In this document: positions 44,590 to 56,903 of the stretch, piece after piece | Numbering within the stretch: position 1 is the first letter of the stretch | Layout: the number at the start of each line of letters is the position of its first letter | NCBI GenBank assembly: GCA_936440205.1 | Contig: OW387149.1 | Span: forward strand, 6,902,114-6,966,113 | DNA: 64,000 nucleotides | Origin: Lepidonotus clava | Taxonomy: Eukaryota; Annelida; Polychaeta; Phyllodocida; Polynoidae | Reading direction: 5' to 3' | Notes under the pieces: model-generated | Database searches by the model: none | What the model saw: the letters and a program-made list of their open reading frames with translations, nothing else | What the model was told of the DNA's origin: nothing | Made by a program: the position numbers and the translations under genes

Positions 44590-46614
44590 TTAGGTTACTC
44601 CTATAACAACGTTCTCTCTACATCCACCAGAATAAATGCAGGATACGAATTTTCAATTTCATTGGTTAAACTAATTGGTAAAATCATAGGCATATGTTAT
44701 GTATCTCTATGGTAAAATCAAGAACCAATACTCTTGCAGTTACCCAACACGTGTTAAGATAGGGCTGCAGAGGTGTCAACCTGCAATTATCTTCAATTGG
44801 TTATTATGTAATACGTTCTCCATTTCTCTGTATTGTGCATGATTGGTGTCTGTGACTGACATGTCAGATTACATGTATAATAACTATATATGTCTTGATT
44901 ATATGATTTAACTATGTAATCAGGACATTCATTTGCCTGTCGGAACTCTGAATGATACTAATAAGATAAGTGTACAATCGCAATAGTAAGGGATATATAT
45001 AACTTACAGTTTTTTCTTATGCCTCCAATAAAATGATATAGAAAACATATAATAAAAATTACTCTATAGCTATAATTATATTCTCTTGCTTTTTTTAAAC
45101 AATTCCACACTTAATGTGGAATTACTCATGCAACAAGGCTTTGTTGATATATGAACAATTTAAAATGGCATTACACTTCAAAATGATAATACTGACTCAC
45201 AAATTTTGAAACTTTACATGAGACCTGTTCTTTTAATACATATTAAATTCCTCTTTTATGTTATATTAAAGATTCATGCACCTTTTCCACATTCAGAATG
45301 AGGACACCGTGCATGACTTTTTCCTAATATATGGCATCCGACGGATGCACATATTCTTGATAAAACAAATAGTATATGGGATTTATTTGATAGGTTGTGA
45401 TGGAGAACTATCGTACATCCGGTTACCGCCTGAAACTCTAGACCATTGAGAAACACCCATATCCTCCTATTTTTACTTCATAAATATATCTTCAACTTCT
45501 TTTTGATAACTGCATCCCCACAGTCACTGTTGAGGGTGGTCTAGCTAGCTGTAACAAAACAACCCTCTATCTTACTATGACGCCTAACTTGTAAAACGTT
45601 TTAGGGAATCACAAGTAGCAGTCACAGGATTCTATGAGCTTTGGGTTGCAAACGATGGAAACGAGATGCATCACACTTAATTGTCTGTATTAAAGTTAGG
45701 ATTATCTGCAGTCTTTGTCCTGTCGGTCCTCATCGCTAAATTAGATTTACATATAATGAGGAAATTAAAACTTTAGTGTAATACCGAACTCGACGAGATC
45801 AACTTATGGACGACACTGGACAGGGGTATACATTCAAATGTCGGATCATTTCCTCCCTAGCTCTTCATATTGGCCTGGATCGTAATACAGGCTACATATA
45901 TATTTCAGTAGACATTCCTATACTTCTAGGAAGTATAGGAATCATTTCCTTATCAAAATCACTCCCCCTATCTCCTCACATACGTTAATCTATTTCTCTT
46001 CACCCAATGGTCCAATATCTTCCTTTCCACTTAATATATTGCATATAGTTGTTCCCTTGTAGTGGTGCACAGGTAGACATGACTAAATTAGGCCTCCCTC
46101 AAACATATAGGCCTAGAATAAGGCGTGGTGCGGTACAAACAGGAACAATAACAGATTCGTCACGACCTTAGATCTGGATAAAACTGTGTTAATTAGGGAA
46201 CGCCCATCCGTTTTAACAAAAAAGGGTATGCTAATTAGTTTTAAAAATTCTAAATCACAACATACTTCATATTGTCGAGTAGCTATACCTATGTCTGATC
46301 GAAACTCGATCCAAAATACACTATTGGAATACATGTATTTCTTACTTTTCTAAAATGCTTAGGCCTATATGGTAATACTATATGGAGAGAGTCGCTTCAC
46401 CTCATTTATATACGTAATTATATATCCATATGTATATTTGTATTCATATATGTATAAATATATATAGGTATATATATGATATTTAACTTACATATATAAT
46501 TATACACATATATTTTCTCATTAATACATGCATATACACATATGTATTCACGGACAAACACATAAACATTGCCAAGGTATATAAAAGTATGAAAAAGGTG
46601 CAATATGAGTTTAC
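44590..46614 (-). other. Intron 2 of the NWD-like gene, proximal part
   Basis: AT-rich intronic DNA between the retrotransposon and exon 2. It contains a perfect 29-bp palindrome at 45914-45942. Low-complexity TATATGTAT-type DNA fills 46400-46560. No exon was recognised. Confidence 0.55.
45914..45942. repeat. Perfect short palindrome, 13-bp arms
   Basis: ATTCCTATACTTC and GAAGTATAGGAAT are exact inverted copies separated by TAG. The inner TTCCTATAC/GTATAGGAA words happen to resemble arms of the yeast FRT site, but there is no recombinase context, so a chance palindrome or a hairpin is the safer reading. Confidence 0.6.
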
Positions 46615-46703
46615 CTGGAACTCCAGGCCGTATTTCCCTCTGCAGTACTCCTTGAGTTTGGGGTATACATGTTCCATCATCGCGTTACGTTCAGCTACCA
46701 TGT
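46615..46703 (-). CDS. NWD-like protein, exon 2 (89 bp)
   Basis: Minus-strand exon with acceptor CCTCACAG at its right edge and donor GTAAAC at its left. Its first two bases complete an Asp codon begun by the last G of exon 1; 29 codons follow and the exon ends on a complete Gln codon. It encodes MVAERNAMMEHVYPKLKEYC, then a GKYGLEFQ block. The pattern AER..LME.VYPKL.E.C...GLEFQ is a hallmark of NWD1/NWD2-type N-termini. Read with exon 1 it makes the FVSSTFSDM..ERN motif. Flanking introns are 6.8 kb and 18.0 kb. A longer open frame over this exon reads through the donor into the intron and is not the product. Confidence 0.9.
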
Positions 46704-47080
46704 CTGTGAGGAAAAACAAACATTATTCAACATTATAATCGGTGAAAATTTATGGTTGTATTTCCTTCAGTACGTCTACATCTATCTTCTTATTTACTCA
46801 TGGAATTTAAAGTTTCGGATGTAGATAAATGAGATAATGCTATAAAGAGGGGAAAATAACATACATCGTTGTAAAAGACATTTATGAACATACATGATAT
46901 TACCTCATTTAAATGGTATTCTTATAACATCCAATTGCTACAATATCTTATGAAATGAAATGGTGAAATGGTGAGAATAAAAATATGTTAAGTCCAAGTA
47001 AATGTTACCAATATAATATCAATATATTATTTATCAATATAGTATATATTGCATTGATAAATAGGCTAGCTTCATAGAGT
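46704..47080 (-). other. Intron 1 of the NWD-like gene, distal end
   Basis: AT-rich intron next to exon 2. Nothing else was recognised. Confidence 0.5.
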
Positions 47081-47345
47081 CAGATGATAGGAATCGTTAC
47101 TATGGGGGTGGACCACTAAATGCGACATGGTGACAGGGGCTTTTCGTAAATTAACATTGCGACATGGGGGCTCAATGACACGACAGACAGGATTAAAAAC
47201 ATAGTGACATACGACATTGACATTTCTTAAATTCGACATGTGACATTGACAAAAAATAAGCGAAGAGACATGCGACATTGCTGTTTTTTTAAATTTGACA
47301 CGTGATATAAGGACCCCCCATCGAGAGCCCCTACTATCATCAGAT
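47081..47345. mobile_element. Inverted-repeat element with GACAT sub-repeats
   Basis: The ends CAGATGATAG (left) and CTATCATCAG (right) are inverted copies. The interior repeats CGACATG/GTGACA-type words about every 30-40 bp, alternating with TTAAATT spacers, and has a GGGGTCC/AGGGGCTC border. The words recur at 23300-23650 and 52866-53068. No coding capacity. Confidence 0.5.
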
Positions 47346-50300
47346 TAAGGGGCTGGAAATAACACTGAGCGAGGAATAAAAGATAAGTACCGATAAGATG
47401 GTCAATAAATGTTTTATATCGATATCAACGAGGCCAGGTAGCAGGTTATCAGATAAGGCTACCAAGTACCATGTGATTCGTATTGTATATGGATGTTGGT
47501 TACAAATGATGGTTATTCTGAGGGGTAACGTTAGTTGGTGCAAAACCAAGTCATGTGATTCAGACTTTATATAAACTGAATAAATGATTTTCATAAGTTT
47601 CATAATTATTCAGTGCCAACCTGTCATTGTTGGACAAAATTAATAATATCATGTTTTTACTCACTTTTAAGTAATCATTGTAAATCAGATATATTTTCCA
47701 TCATGTCATTAGTTGATTATTCATATATATTAAGTATTTTACAAATAATATTTCTTTATCCATATGGATGTTTGATTGGATAAACCTTAGCTGTGTATTT
47801 GTATGTGTCATATTTGAGCATTGTATTTGAAAAACTTTCTCCGCATTACATAATATGATCTAGGCAATAGGAAGAGGAAGATGTGATCTTCTATATATAA
47901 TTATCACACCAGAATGAGGAAAATAGCTTTCTGTGCCAGCGGGAGCCATCAGTGTTATTAGTGAGCTATGCCAGGAACTAGTGACAGAGAAAGTTCCCGG
48001 TGTGGTAAAGTGATAATCGTATGGCTGGTACCCAGGGGCCCAGAAAAGTAGTTCTCTTAGTTATTGAGTTTTTTTCCAGTGGCAATTATATGGTGGTTTT
48101 TCTCACATAGAAACGACGTCATGTTGGTTCGTTGAAATATTTTCTGACCTAATCGATGCTTTGGTCAGTTCTAGATTTACTCTCATTTTCTTTGCAATCT
48201 CAGCATTCAGTGACCATAATGGATACCTCTGTCTATAGTGATGTATGCTAATGGGATTTCCCATATATCAATGGGGAGAGCTGGGTCACACGGTAAACCA
48301 CACTTTCAGTACATATAGCTTACAGCCCAGGACCAGTCCCATTTCCGAATTTTTCCCATATTTCTGGTAATAGTATGGCCACCTCTGCTCCTTGGCAACC
48401 GCTCAACAAGGAATGGTTGCTAGGGAGGTGTCGCCGCCAATGTCAGCCCCCTTGTTTGGAGGGACATTCCTTTCCCAGACATAAGGCCAAATAAAACAAT
48501 AGGAGGCCTAGTGTTCCGATGGAGTAATTTAACACAAGTGCCAATGGCATGGAGTGTATATTTTGACTGGAGAGTTGGTTTAGGTGCATATTGTGAGGGT
48601 CATGTGGCCCATGAAATTGTGAAACAATGTGATGTCTCACAAGAAGGATGTCCCTGTTGTGATGGTTGATTTTAAGCCTGTAGGAAGTTCCAAAAATGAA
48701 TTATTTTGATCTGAAAACCCTGAGATTTTCAGCCCAGAAAAAACCATTAGAAGTGGGGAAAGATTGATACTTCCAGCCACAAAGATGAGTCAACAAATAT
48801 ATCAAAGAAACAGTTATCTTGTCGTCTAAACTATCCAAGCTTGGCCGCAAAGAATATATCAGTATATCTCATTACATACTTGATAACCTCAAACGGGTAC
48901 CTGACCCTTGATTGCAACATAGCATGTTATATCTATCCATGTATATATCTAACAGTATTATATATCCATCCTCAATAACCTAATAAACTATGATAAAATC
49001 ATGTAATGTGAAATTGTTTTTGAATGGACAACTGACATATATGAGCTTATTGGACGTTGTTGGGAAATATTTGCTCCTAGCACTTATTCCAGGTAGGCCT
49101 ACAATTTCTTTTTAATCCGGCGACTTTGTATTGTTTAATTTTCTCCAAGGACATGGCATAAGACTATACACATTTTTAGTGACAATTCAATCTTAATTCC
49201 CACTGCTGAATGTGATGTTGAACATAAGCAGCGAAATCGGTATTTGGAGTTAGACAACTCTATCAAGAACCCCAATGGAAGACACATTGTATTTCTGCGC
49301 TTAAAGGCAAATAATACAAATTCTTCGTAGGTCTGATCCTTCATTACTTTTTCAGTGGTGTCTTAACGACATGTGAATTTGTCGTCTGCTCTTTAATATT
49401 TACTATAAGTGTAGCGTCTGATGTCATTTCCGGTTGGGTGGGCGCTTTTCTCTATATTCGATTTGCTTAAGGAAGGACGCCTTTTGGCGACTATTCACCC
49501 AACATGGGTGTATGTCTACACAGGTACCGGTGTAGGTCAATAAATACACGTGTCTCTAAAAGCTCAAGAACGGTATCCTTCACGACAAATAATGAACTAT
49601 TCAGAAGACCGGAAGGTTATAATTTACTAGAGACCTCACTGGGAGGTCTGCCTAGGTGTATAATATATTCAGGGTCGGATACCGGACTTCCGGAAGGGTA
49701 AGGGGTCAGTAGGTAGTACTAAAATGGTGTGCATTTCTGCACAACACAGCATTTTCTACTCTTTGCCTAGTGCAGATGTCCCAGCTGTCAACCAAAAGTG
49801 TGTGCGTAGGAGTAGGGGTGGGTGGGGTGGGTGGGGGGGTAGGACCCTAGCTCCCGCCCTTGGCTGCACCCCTGATGTTTATCTTGGAGTAGGATTTGCA
49901 AATTTTGTAATTTAAAGCTGAAAATCAATGTAACTTTGCCTATCTATAACTGTCTAACATGCCTGATAGGAATAAGTGGAATCTGACTTCTGTCATAAAA
50001 TTCAGAAGCTACTTTGAATGAATGTCAATATGGCATCTTAGATAAGGATGTAATAGCAAAATGGTGTGATCTATCACAGTTTACATGAAGCATAAACGGT
50101 TGATAAACATAGCTCTGTCTCTTTTTGCCATGCCCATGTTTGTACATAACGGTTCTACTTCACCTCGTGCTTTTTTTCTTATGATGAAACATATATTGCA
50201 GCGGAATGGTTATTATGACTACGATAGAACTGATAAAGGATTGCTTGTTGAGGGGAGTATCATTGTTTCTATTTCTGGCATATCTTTCACCTATATCAAT

Positions 50301-51111
50301 AAGATATCCCCACATCGAACGACAACTCATGTTAAAGGTATGTCTACGTCGTGATTTACATGTTGAATTTGATACTTCTTTATAATATTGCTTTTTTCTG
50401 TTATGAAAGAGAGTTTGTAGTCAATATATTTCAATGTTGCTTATATATATGAATGCTTTCTGATAACTCATACTTCCCCTTTATTAAAGCTCGAATTTCT
50501 CCCAACGGTAGACTATTATCTTTTGATTTTTATGTCTTTGGCACCAGTAGTTATTAATTTGACAATTTGGTAAAAACATAGTATTGTTTCAACGTAGTAC
50601 ACTGCCCCAATTCTAGCTCGGCCATTTTTCTGGGATAGAAAAATATGATTTAGAACCCATAGACCCAATAATTGATTACAGTTGAAAAAAAGATGATTCT
50701 TTTTAATAGAATGCAAATTCAGTGACAAATATAAGCTGTGTTTTTCTATATTATCTATCACCGTTACTTTTATAAGTCATTCATCAACTAAGTGGGGCGA
50801 CGGTGTTACATGCTGTAAATATGTAAAAAGCAGGAACATGTGATTATTAACGACCAACATTATATTAACAAAAATACTTTAAACCAAAGTCGTACCTAAG
50901 ATTTATCTACTTTGTGGCACATTGGTGTTTTTTCTGTTGTTTTTTTCCCGGGAACCTCGATCTGTGGGCACTTAATTGGCACTTAACGTCCAGTGTTCTT
51001 TGGCGTATGACACTTTGGACATCAGCTCGCATTGCATCCCCTGTATACTATAGTGTATAGTTACGTGCCATTCTCAGTTACATGTTCATGCCTTCCATCA
51101 AGTACACATGC
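47346..51111 (-). other. Intron 1 of the NWD-like gene, middle
   Basis: AT-rich DNA without a supported exon. Near 48375-48425 an imperfect inverted pair (TTGGCAACC and GGTTGCTAGG) occurs. A fragment resembling the TATTCCAC family (GCGAAATCGGTATTTGG) lies near 49228-49246. A G-rich patch (GGGTGGGTGGGG) lies at 49814-49842. Small open frames are not convincing. Confidence 0.4.
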
Positions 51112-51266
51112 ACCAAAGGGGGTGGGGGCGGGACCAGAATGTTTGAAAAGATGTGTTCATTTATGTTCCTGAATGAATCCAATGCGTACTTTAGCCCAAG
51201 AGGTGTCAGAGTAAGGAATTTTGTCAAAATGTGCCTTCATACTTAACGGAAGGCCCTTTATTGATT
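51112..51266 (-). repeat. Dispersed repeat copy, GGGCCTTCC family (inverted)
   Basis: On the minus strand it reads CAATAAAGGGCCTTCCGTTA, then GCACATTTTGACA, and further on a GTACGCATTGGATTC word. The order matches the copy at 14240-14380. It is a non-coding dispersed repeat with no visible terminal inverted repeat. Confidence 0.45.
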
Positions 51267-51903
51267 GTTTCATAAAACAGAGACGTTTCACAATTGCACA
51301 ACACTCCTGAAAGAGACATGTCCCTAGATGACCACAGACCTATAGGCTCAGGGGGATCTATATAGATTTGAGTTTCTATAAATCAACAATTACACGGAGA
51401 TAAAAGTAATGCGACAAGTATCTGAGTAATACACTGTGACTGTGTAGGAATACTTCCCTTTGATCAGAAAAGTACGGCTATTAGGGCCTTAGAGGGGCTC
51501 TAATCCACATCCTGTGTGGGGGAGAGGAGGAGGAGGAGGGGGGGGGGGGTCATTGACTCTTTAAATGGCCCCATTACGCTACACGACTTTGAGCTGCAAC
51601 ATCGGCGCGATATATAATGATGTAACAGACAATTCACGTACAGGAATCTTTTGATATAATTGTTAGAAACTAACAATTTGGAATATTTTACACATCATGC
51701 GTACCAACGAATTTTGTCCAAGTTTTCACTGCGACATTGCGTCATCGCAGCGTATGTCTTGTAGTGTAATACCACTTTCACTGTGGTAACTCCTACTCTG
51801 CCAATTTGACGATCTTGGCTCGTGAAAAGGTTCTGCACTGATTAATCTCTAGTCGCAGAGGGCGTCCACGTTACAGAGTGCGAACTCTGGTACCAAAAGA
51901 TGG
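51267..51903 (-). other. Intron 1 of the NWD-like gene
   Basis: No exon recognised. A G-run with GGAGGA repeats lies at 51522-51549. Confidence 0.4.
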
Positions 51904-52140
51904 ATCTAGACCGGCAGGGGCGGATCCGGGAGCGGATGCTAGGTTTCTGGAAGGGTCGGGGGGTTGGGGGGGGGGGAGGGCGGTCAACATACAGGAAGCA
52001 CAAAAACGGTGAGCATTCACACGCATACTTTTGTTGGTTGATATAGCACGCATGCGACATTTCCCTCTTTTTGAAGTTTAGGGGTTCATCAAAAGAGGGG
52101 TTGTGGAACAGCCCTTTGGACCCCCTTACATCCGCCCATG
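51904..52140. mobile_element. Short element with GGGGCGGATCC ends (MITE-like)
   Basis: The left end CAGGGGCGGATCCGGGAGC is matched in inverse by the right end (CATGGGCGGATGTAAGGGGG on the minus strand), with a GA/G-rich patch next to the left end. Related GGGCGGATCC words occur near 59829, 58276 and, decayed, 55452-55500. Non-coding. Ends are approximate. Confidence 0.45.
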
Positions 52141-52865
52141 ATGACCTCCTAGACCCCTCACCCCTGAATCCGCATTTGAGATTACAGGATATCACTCTCA
52201 TACGTACGCTTAAATAAGTTTCCAAAGTGTAGCCATTTCAAAGGTTGTATTGGCAAATAAAATGCATGTATCAGAACCCCCTGGACACCCTCAGTCCCCC
52301 GGCCCAGTCCCCACTCCTCCAATGGTGATGCCCTCCGCCCCTGAGATCAGATTCTCAAGGGTGGACTCATTGAAACAGCCTTTTTCAAGTGCCATTGCAA
52401 TGGTTGTATTTAGGATACGCCCCCCCCCCCCCCCCACCTCCCCTCAATGTATCGTCTCCCGACCCAGGAGTCATAGAAACAGACTCGCCCATGGAGAGTA
52501 TGTGTACAGGCTGATCGATTGATCTAGTAGTTCTATTTACAAGGTAAACTGTGTGACCACTGCATACAGTATTACGCAAACATCGCAGCCTTATCAATCG
52601 TTCTTCCCTGTCCATTTCACTATTTATTCACAAATTAAAGCTCACCCTGCATATATGATATGATCAGCAATAAGGTTAACGGATAAACTCAGAATGAAGC
52701 ACAAATAATTAGTTTATATCAGTGAATAACAATATCGTTGGATAAAACATATATATCCCTTTTGACACCATATTTTAAATATATCAGCAAGTTTCTCGGT
52801 TTAAGATTCTCTTTCATTGGAATATTGGACAATTTGGTGCAAATTATATCTTAATCGGACCTACA
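52141..52865 (-). other. Intron 1 of the NWD-like gene with a poly-C run
   Basis: A 16-bp poly-C run lies at 52420-52435. A CCCCTGGACACCC-type word near 52272 is repeated at 54758-54775. No exon recognised. Confidence 0.4.
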
Positions 52866-53068
52866 CTAACAGTATAGGGGCCCTTGACGAGGGGGGGGGG
52901 GGGCACTGATGTCGTAAGTCGATCTTAAGGAATGGCCATGTCAACCTGGCCATGTCACCCTGCCCAATTAAAGAAACGGCCATATCGCCCTGTCAAATTC
53001 AAGAAAGTGTAAAATCCTCTTTTCATTATCTCTTTAAAAAGCCCTGGCCCATATCATAGTATATTAGG
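52866..53068. repeat. Dispersed repeat copy with GGCCATGTCA words
   Basis: It starts ACAGTATAGGGGCCCTTGA and ends GGCCCATATCATAGTAT, an imperfect inverted pair. Inside, GGCCATGTCA-type units repeat about every 25-40 bp, with TTAAAGAAA and TTCAAGAAA spacers. Same family as 47081-47345 and 23300-23650. A G run sits at 52889-52903. Confidence 0.45.
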
Positions 53069-53529
53069 CCTACAGTACAGACCTGCAGGCCTATATGAAA
53101 AACAAACATCAAAAGATTTATACAATTTCATGATTTATACAATTTCAATGCGCTCTGACATTTCAATACATGTGATTTCCATGTTCAATCGAAATTACAA
53201 TTACAGTACCATCTACAGTCCGAAGTAATCATAAACCTCTGCCCACTCCACATCCGCCCTTATCTATCAAGTAGAATGATCCCCAATGAATCAGTGCAGT
53301 AGACAGCTGCGGGTAGACATGACCATCGATATCTGATAACGATTCCTCCACTATCACTTCCCATGTCCCACATTGCAATCAAAAATCGATGTAGGTTCAC
53401 ACCTCCCCTACACCTAGAGTACAGCAGCAATACATGACAACGTAGAAAACAGTGTAAAAAAACAATATAAACATGGGTAGCAGACGCTGCACCAACAAAC
53501 TGGTAAACGAGCCGCGATTCCATACATAC
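53069..53529 (-). other. Proximal intron 1 of the NWD-like gene
   Basis: Intronic DNA directly after the exon 1 donor (GTATGT). The reading frame of exon 1 stays open for a further stretch here, but the donor and the in-frame join to exon 2 show this part is intron. Confidence 0.55.
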
Positions 53530-53668
53530 CAGAAAATGTGGAGCTAACAAAAATCCGCACTAGTCGCGAAGATGTGTTGGGAATCGCCTCGATTCTGCCC
53601 TCCAAAATCGACGAGACCTTGTCCAAGTCGGTGGACTCGGGTATTCCTATGGAGATTTGTCTATCCAT
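53530..53668 (-). CDS. NWD-like protein, exon 1 with start codon (46 codons)
   Basis: The start is the ATG at 53668, in the context CACACAATGG (A at -3, G at +4). The 46 codons plus one base end at a consensus donor (CTG|GTATGT). The product begins MDRQISIGIPESTDLDKVSS, and its end reads VRIFVSSTFS. The FVSSTF(S/T)D motif, completed by exon 2, is the first strand of the DUF4062-like domain found at the N-terminus of NWD1/NWD2-like and TEP1-related NACHT/WD-repeat proteins. The 20-30 residue leader before it is variable in the family. A promoter-like GC-rich stretch with a TATA box lies upstream. Function in the family is a STAND-type signalling NTPase; the NACHT and WD40 parts are not in view. 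Confidence 0.88.
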
Positions 53669-53990
53669 TGTGTGTGTTGGGGTTATCTGTTTAACATTAT
53701 AGTAAGTTACGGCTCATTTCTCGCTAGGTTCTGTAGCGGCGAACTGACGTACGTTCAGCTTTATACTGTTCCCCTACGCTGGGCTGGTTCGACTGGACAG
53801 CACCGGGCGTGCGCCGCTATCCAACGAAGTGCGAGTTCTTAGATTGGTTTTGGGTTCGTTCGGCGCACCCAGCGCATTCTAACCGAACTCACCACTCCCA
53901 GCCGGCGGCCTTGAACCCTGTGACCTCTCCGATGGTGCTCGGCTTGTAGGGAAAACGCCAGGACCAGCGAGATGGATCGTGGTTCCTGTA
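53669..53990 (-). promoter_or_regulatory. Promoter and 5' UTR of the NWD-like gene
   Basis: Upstream of the ATG (rightward) the DNA turns GC- and CpG-rich to about 53990, unlike the flanks. A TATA box (TATAAAG on the minus strand, 53759-53765) lies 91 bp from the ATG, so a start near 53730 and a 5' UTR of about 60 nt are predicted. Further upstream are GC-rich words (GCGCACCCAGCGC on the plus strand). No initiator element was confirmed. Confidence 0.5.
53759..53765 (-). promoter_or_regulatory. TATA box of the NWD-like gene
   Basis: The minus strand reads AGTATAAAGCTG, 91 bp upstream of the start codon and inside the GC-rich promoter stretch. Confidence 0.45.
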
Positions 53991-56903
53991 GATTCCACTA
54001 GGTGGCTAACGTCCGATCGGATTGGTGCCATGTAATGAGGAATAACGATGTATCATTTTGAGGATTTTAATCTACATCATTTTGCTATAATTCTGAAATT
54101 TTCTGATTTTGGTCCATTGCACTTTGGCTTCTCTTTATTTGCAAGCCACAAACTTTAGATTACTACAATCAACGTTAACATTACGTTCACTTGGGATTTA
54201 ACACACTTTCTAGTTATCAGAATAGTCTCGTCCTGTATGGATTCAGTGTATCATCAACTGTTTCCTACCGCTGTGGTGTGAAATTGTTTAAAGCAAAAAC
54301 TCAAACTTAAATAAACTATATTGTAAATGAACTTGAGCTGGTTTAGCTATAGGAAAAACAAAAGCAACAGTTCCAAGAATGTTAAACATTATAGGTACAA
54401 TGATGCAAATACTAACTTGGTGTATGGCAGCATTTGATCAATGATTTTGAGGGGGGAAAGGGGGAGGGTATCATTTGGGCCAAGGCCCATATCCTTATAA
54501 CTAATTAGGCTAATTAGGGAAAGTTTGATTAGTGGCTTATGATTAGAAGTTCAATCTACCATGAATACATTTTAAACCTCATAAGCCCAATATAGTTCTT
54601 TGAGACTATTTTGTACTAACATGATTAATTTTTTGAAAACGACAAAACTGCTTGAAACCCTGATAAAAATTTCTCTGACTAGCCTACTGCAGTAACAAAG
54701 GTATGAACCCAAGTATTCCAGGTATGCGCCAATATGGGGGTGGGGGTGGGGATCAGAACCCTCTGGACACCTCTAGCCCTCTGGATGGTTTTATGCACGA
54801 CAGTCGCTCCTAGAGTTTTTAGGTCCGAAGAAATTATTTCGAATTTCGCTCATAATGATCATTATTGTATTTTTGTTTTCAAACGAAAAATGAAACTTAG
54901 ATTCAGTGTTTGAACAGAAAAGACATAAATAACAGAGAAAGGTAGTTCGGATGCATAGCCACGCATACTACAAAGTTTGAATGCATGAGTCCCATGTGCG
55001 TCAATAATAAAATTTAATATATCTATTACCAAGAAGCAGGGAAATAGACTGTTACAAGCCAGTCCACTTGGTTGCTGATTTGTTAAACAGCTTTTTAAAG
55101 GACCTGTCCGAACCAGCAAATTAGGTCATGACACCATTATTCAGTTCCCCTCTCATCCTCCTCTCATCCTCCAAACACCTATATTGTGGGTTCGAATCCT
55201 GGAGGGACTTGTAGTACTTATTATTAGCCTATAGACCTTGTGCAGGCAAGGGCATGTGATCACCTTTTTGTGATCACCGAGTGGTGATCAGGATAATATG
55301 GTTATGGAATACATGACAGTATATTAATTCTAAGTGATAATTATTGCTGACTATTATTCACTGAGACACAATAATAATGATTTGATTAGCAATATGGTGG
55401 CCAGTCCAATCTGGGCAGTTATAACGTTATCTGCGCAACATCTATGTATTTTCTGCTCCCCCCCCAACACCCCCTTTTCGGAAATCCTGGATCTGCCACT
55501 GCAACTGCTCGACCAGCAAAATGTTGTTGCTGTTGGGAAAATCGAGCATGTCCAATCTACTTCTGGGTCTAATATTGTGGCATGAGTAACAAGAGCGACC
55601 ACAGCATAGTATGGACACCGTTTGAGGACTCAGTGAAAAACATTGTGATGACTAATCTAAGTCTTTTTGGAGTCAAATTTAAAGTTACTTGAATGTAAGG
55701 AACTCTCTTAAGTCCGCACAAGGAATTCTTTGTGTAAGTCTGCTGGTAATTGGTTTATGCTTATATAAACAAACCTCTAAAGCTTGTTTGTGAGTTCGAA
55801 ACTCGTTCTCTTCTGACAAAACACTTCTATCCTTATGTTTATATTTACTTTTTAGCTGTTCACTGTCATACATAAATATAATGTTTAAGTTATGTCTGTG
55901 CCATCGCTAATCAACACATAGTAACCACAGTAACATTCTCTTTAGGTTTTGGTGATGACCACCCAATACGTTTGTAAAACTTATCAGGGAATACTACATC
56001 TTCACCATACCTGATCAACACGTCAGTGTGACGTCACAATGACAAGTTTGGTACTAATCTCATGTTCACATAACATAACTATTATGTTCTTTGTATTGGA
56101 TTTGAATTGATGTTTCTTGCGTGCTTCTATCCGTAACATTATGAAGATATTACCCAAATACTTTGAGATTCTGGAATAGCCCTATTTAAGATTGGTTACC
56201 ATGGAAACCAGCATTTCTCCCAGCTGTATTAAATATTCAAATGGGAAAAGCAACACAGAATGTGATGGAAATAAATCACAACTCCCTCCCCGTTTCTAGA
56301 TGTTTTACATGAAGGCATATTGTGGACTAATAAAGCATTCCTCACAGTCCAAAAAATATCACAAAGGATGGCGTTAACATTGTTTGACAGTAATTATAAT
56401 TTCTAGACCTCAAAAATATATATTTTTTTAAGAAGAAAAGTATATGAAAAAAAGTCTATGAGCTCGAGGAAGATACCTGTAAAAATAGCATGAAACAAAT
56501 TATATCATGTTCGTGGTGACTTTTGCTATCATCAATTATTTACAAAATAATTATCCGAAAATAATGTTATTGTCGTCATTCAAGGAAGACAAAAGTGACA
56601 TTTGCGCACGTCCCTTCAAATTGGGGTTAGAGGGGGAAGGGGCACAACTCATCATCGTCACAACCCACTAAATACACCACTTATTCTGTATCCGTCCTTG
56701 AACATGTATATGCATACATGCACATTTACATGTCTCCATTTTCACGTCATGCTGTTCCTTGGAAAGTGGATGTTTTTTCTTGTTTGTTCATCTATTGCTC
56801 ATAGTGTTTTTTTTCTCTGATAAAGCTTTCAGAAGGGGCTATACATAGACTTCTAGTTATTCTGTCTCGATTCTCAATAAAAAGTTTTTTTTGCTTTAGT
56901 CAA

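Noticed and set aside
53414-53529. Extension of the exon 1 reading frame past 53530
   Set aside because: A consensus donor at 53530/53529 and the in-frame junction with exon 2 restoring the FVSSTFSDM...AERN motif show this part is intron.
55180-55205. GGTTCGAATCC tRNA-like T-loop
   Set aside because: The T-stem pairs poorly and no D-arm, anticodon arm or acceptor stem could be placed upstream, so no tRNA gene is called.
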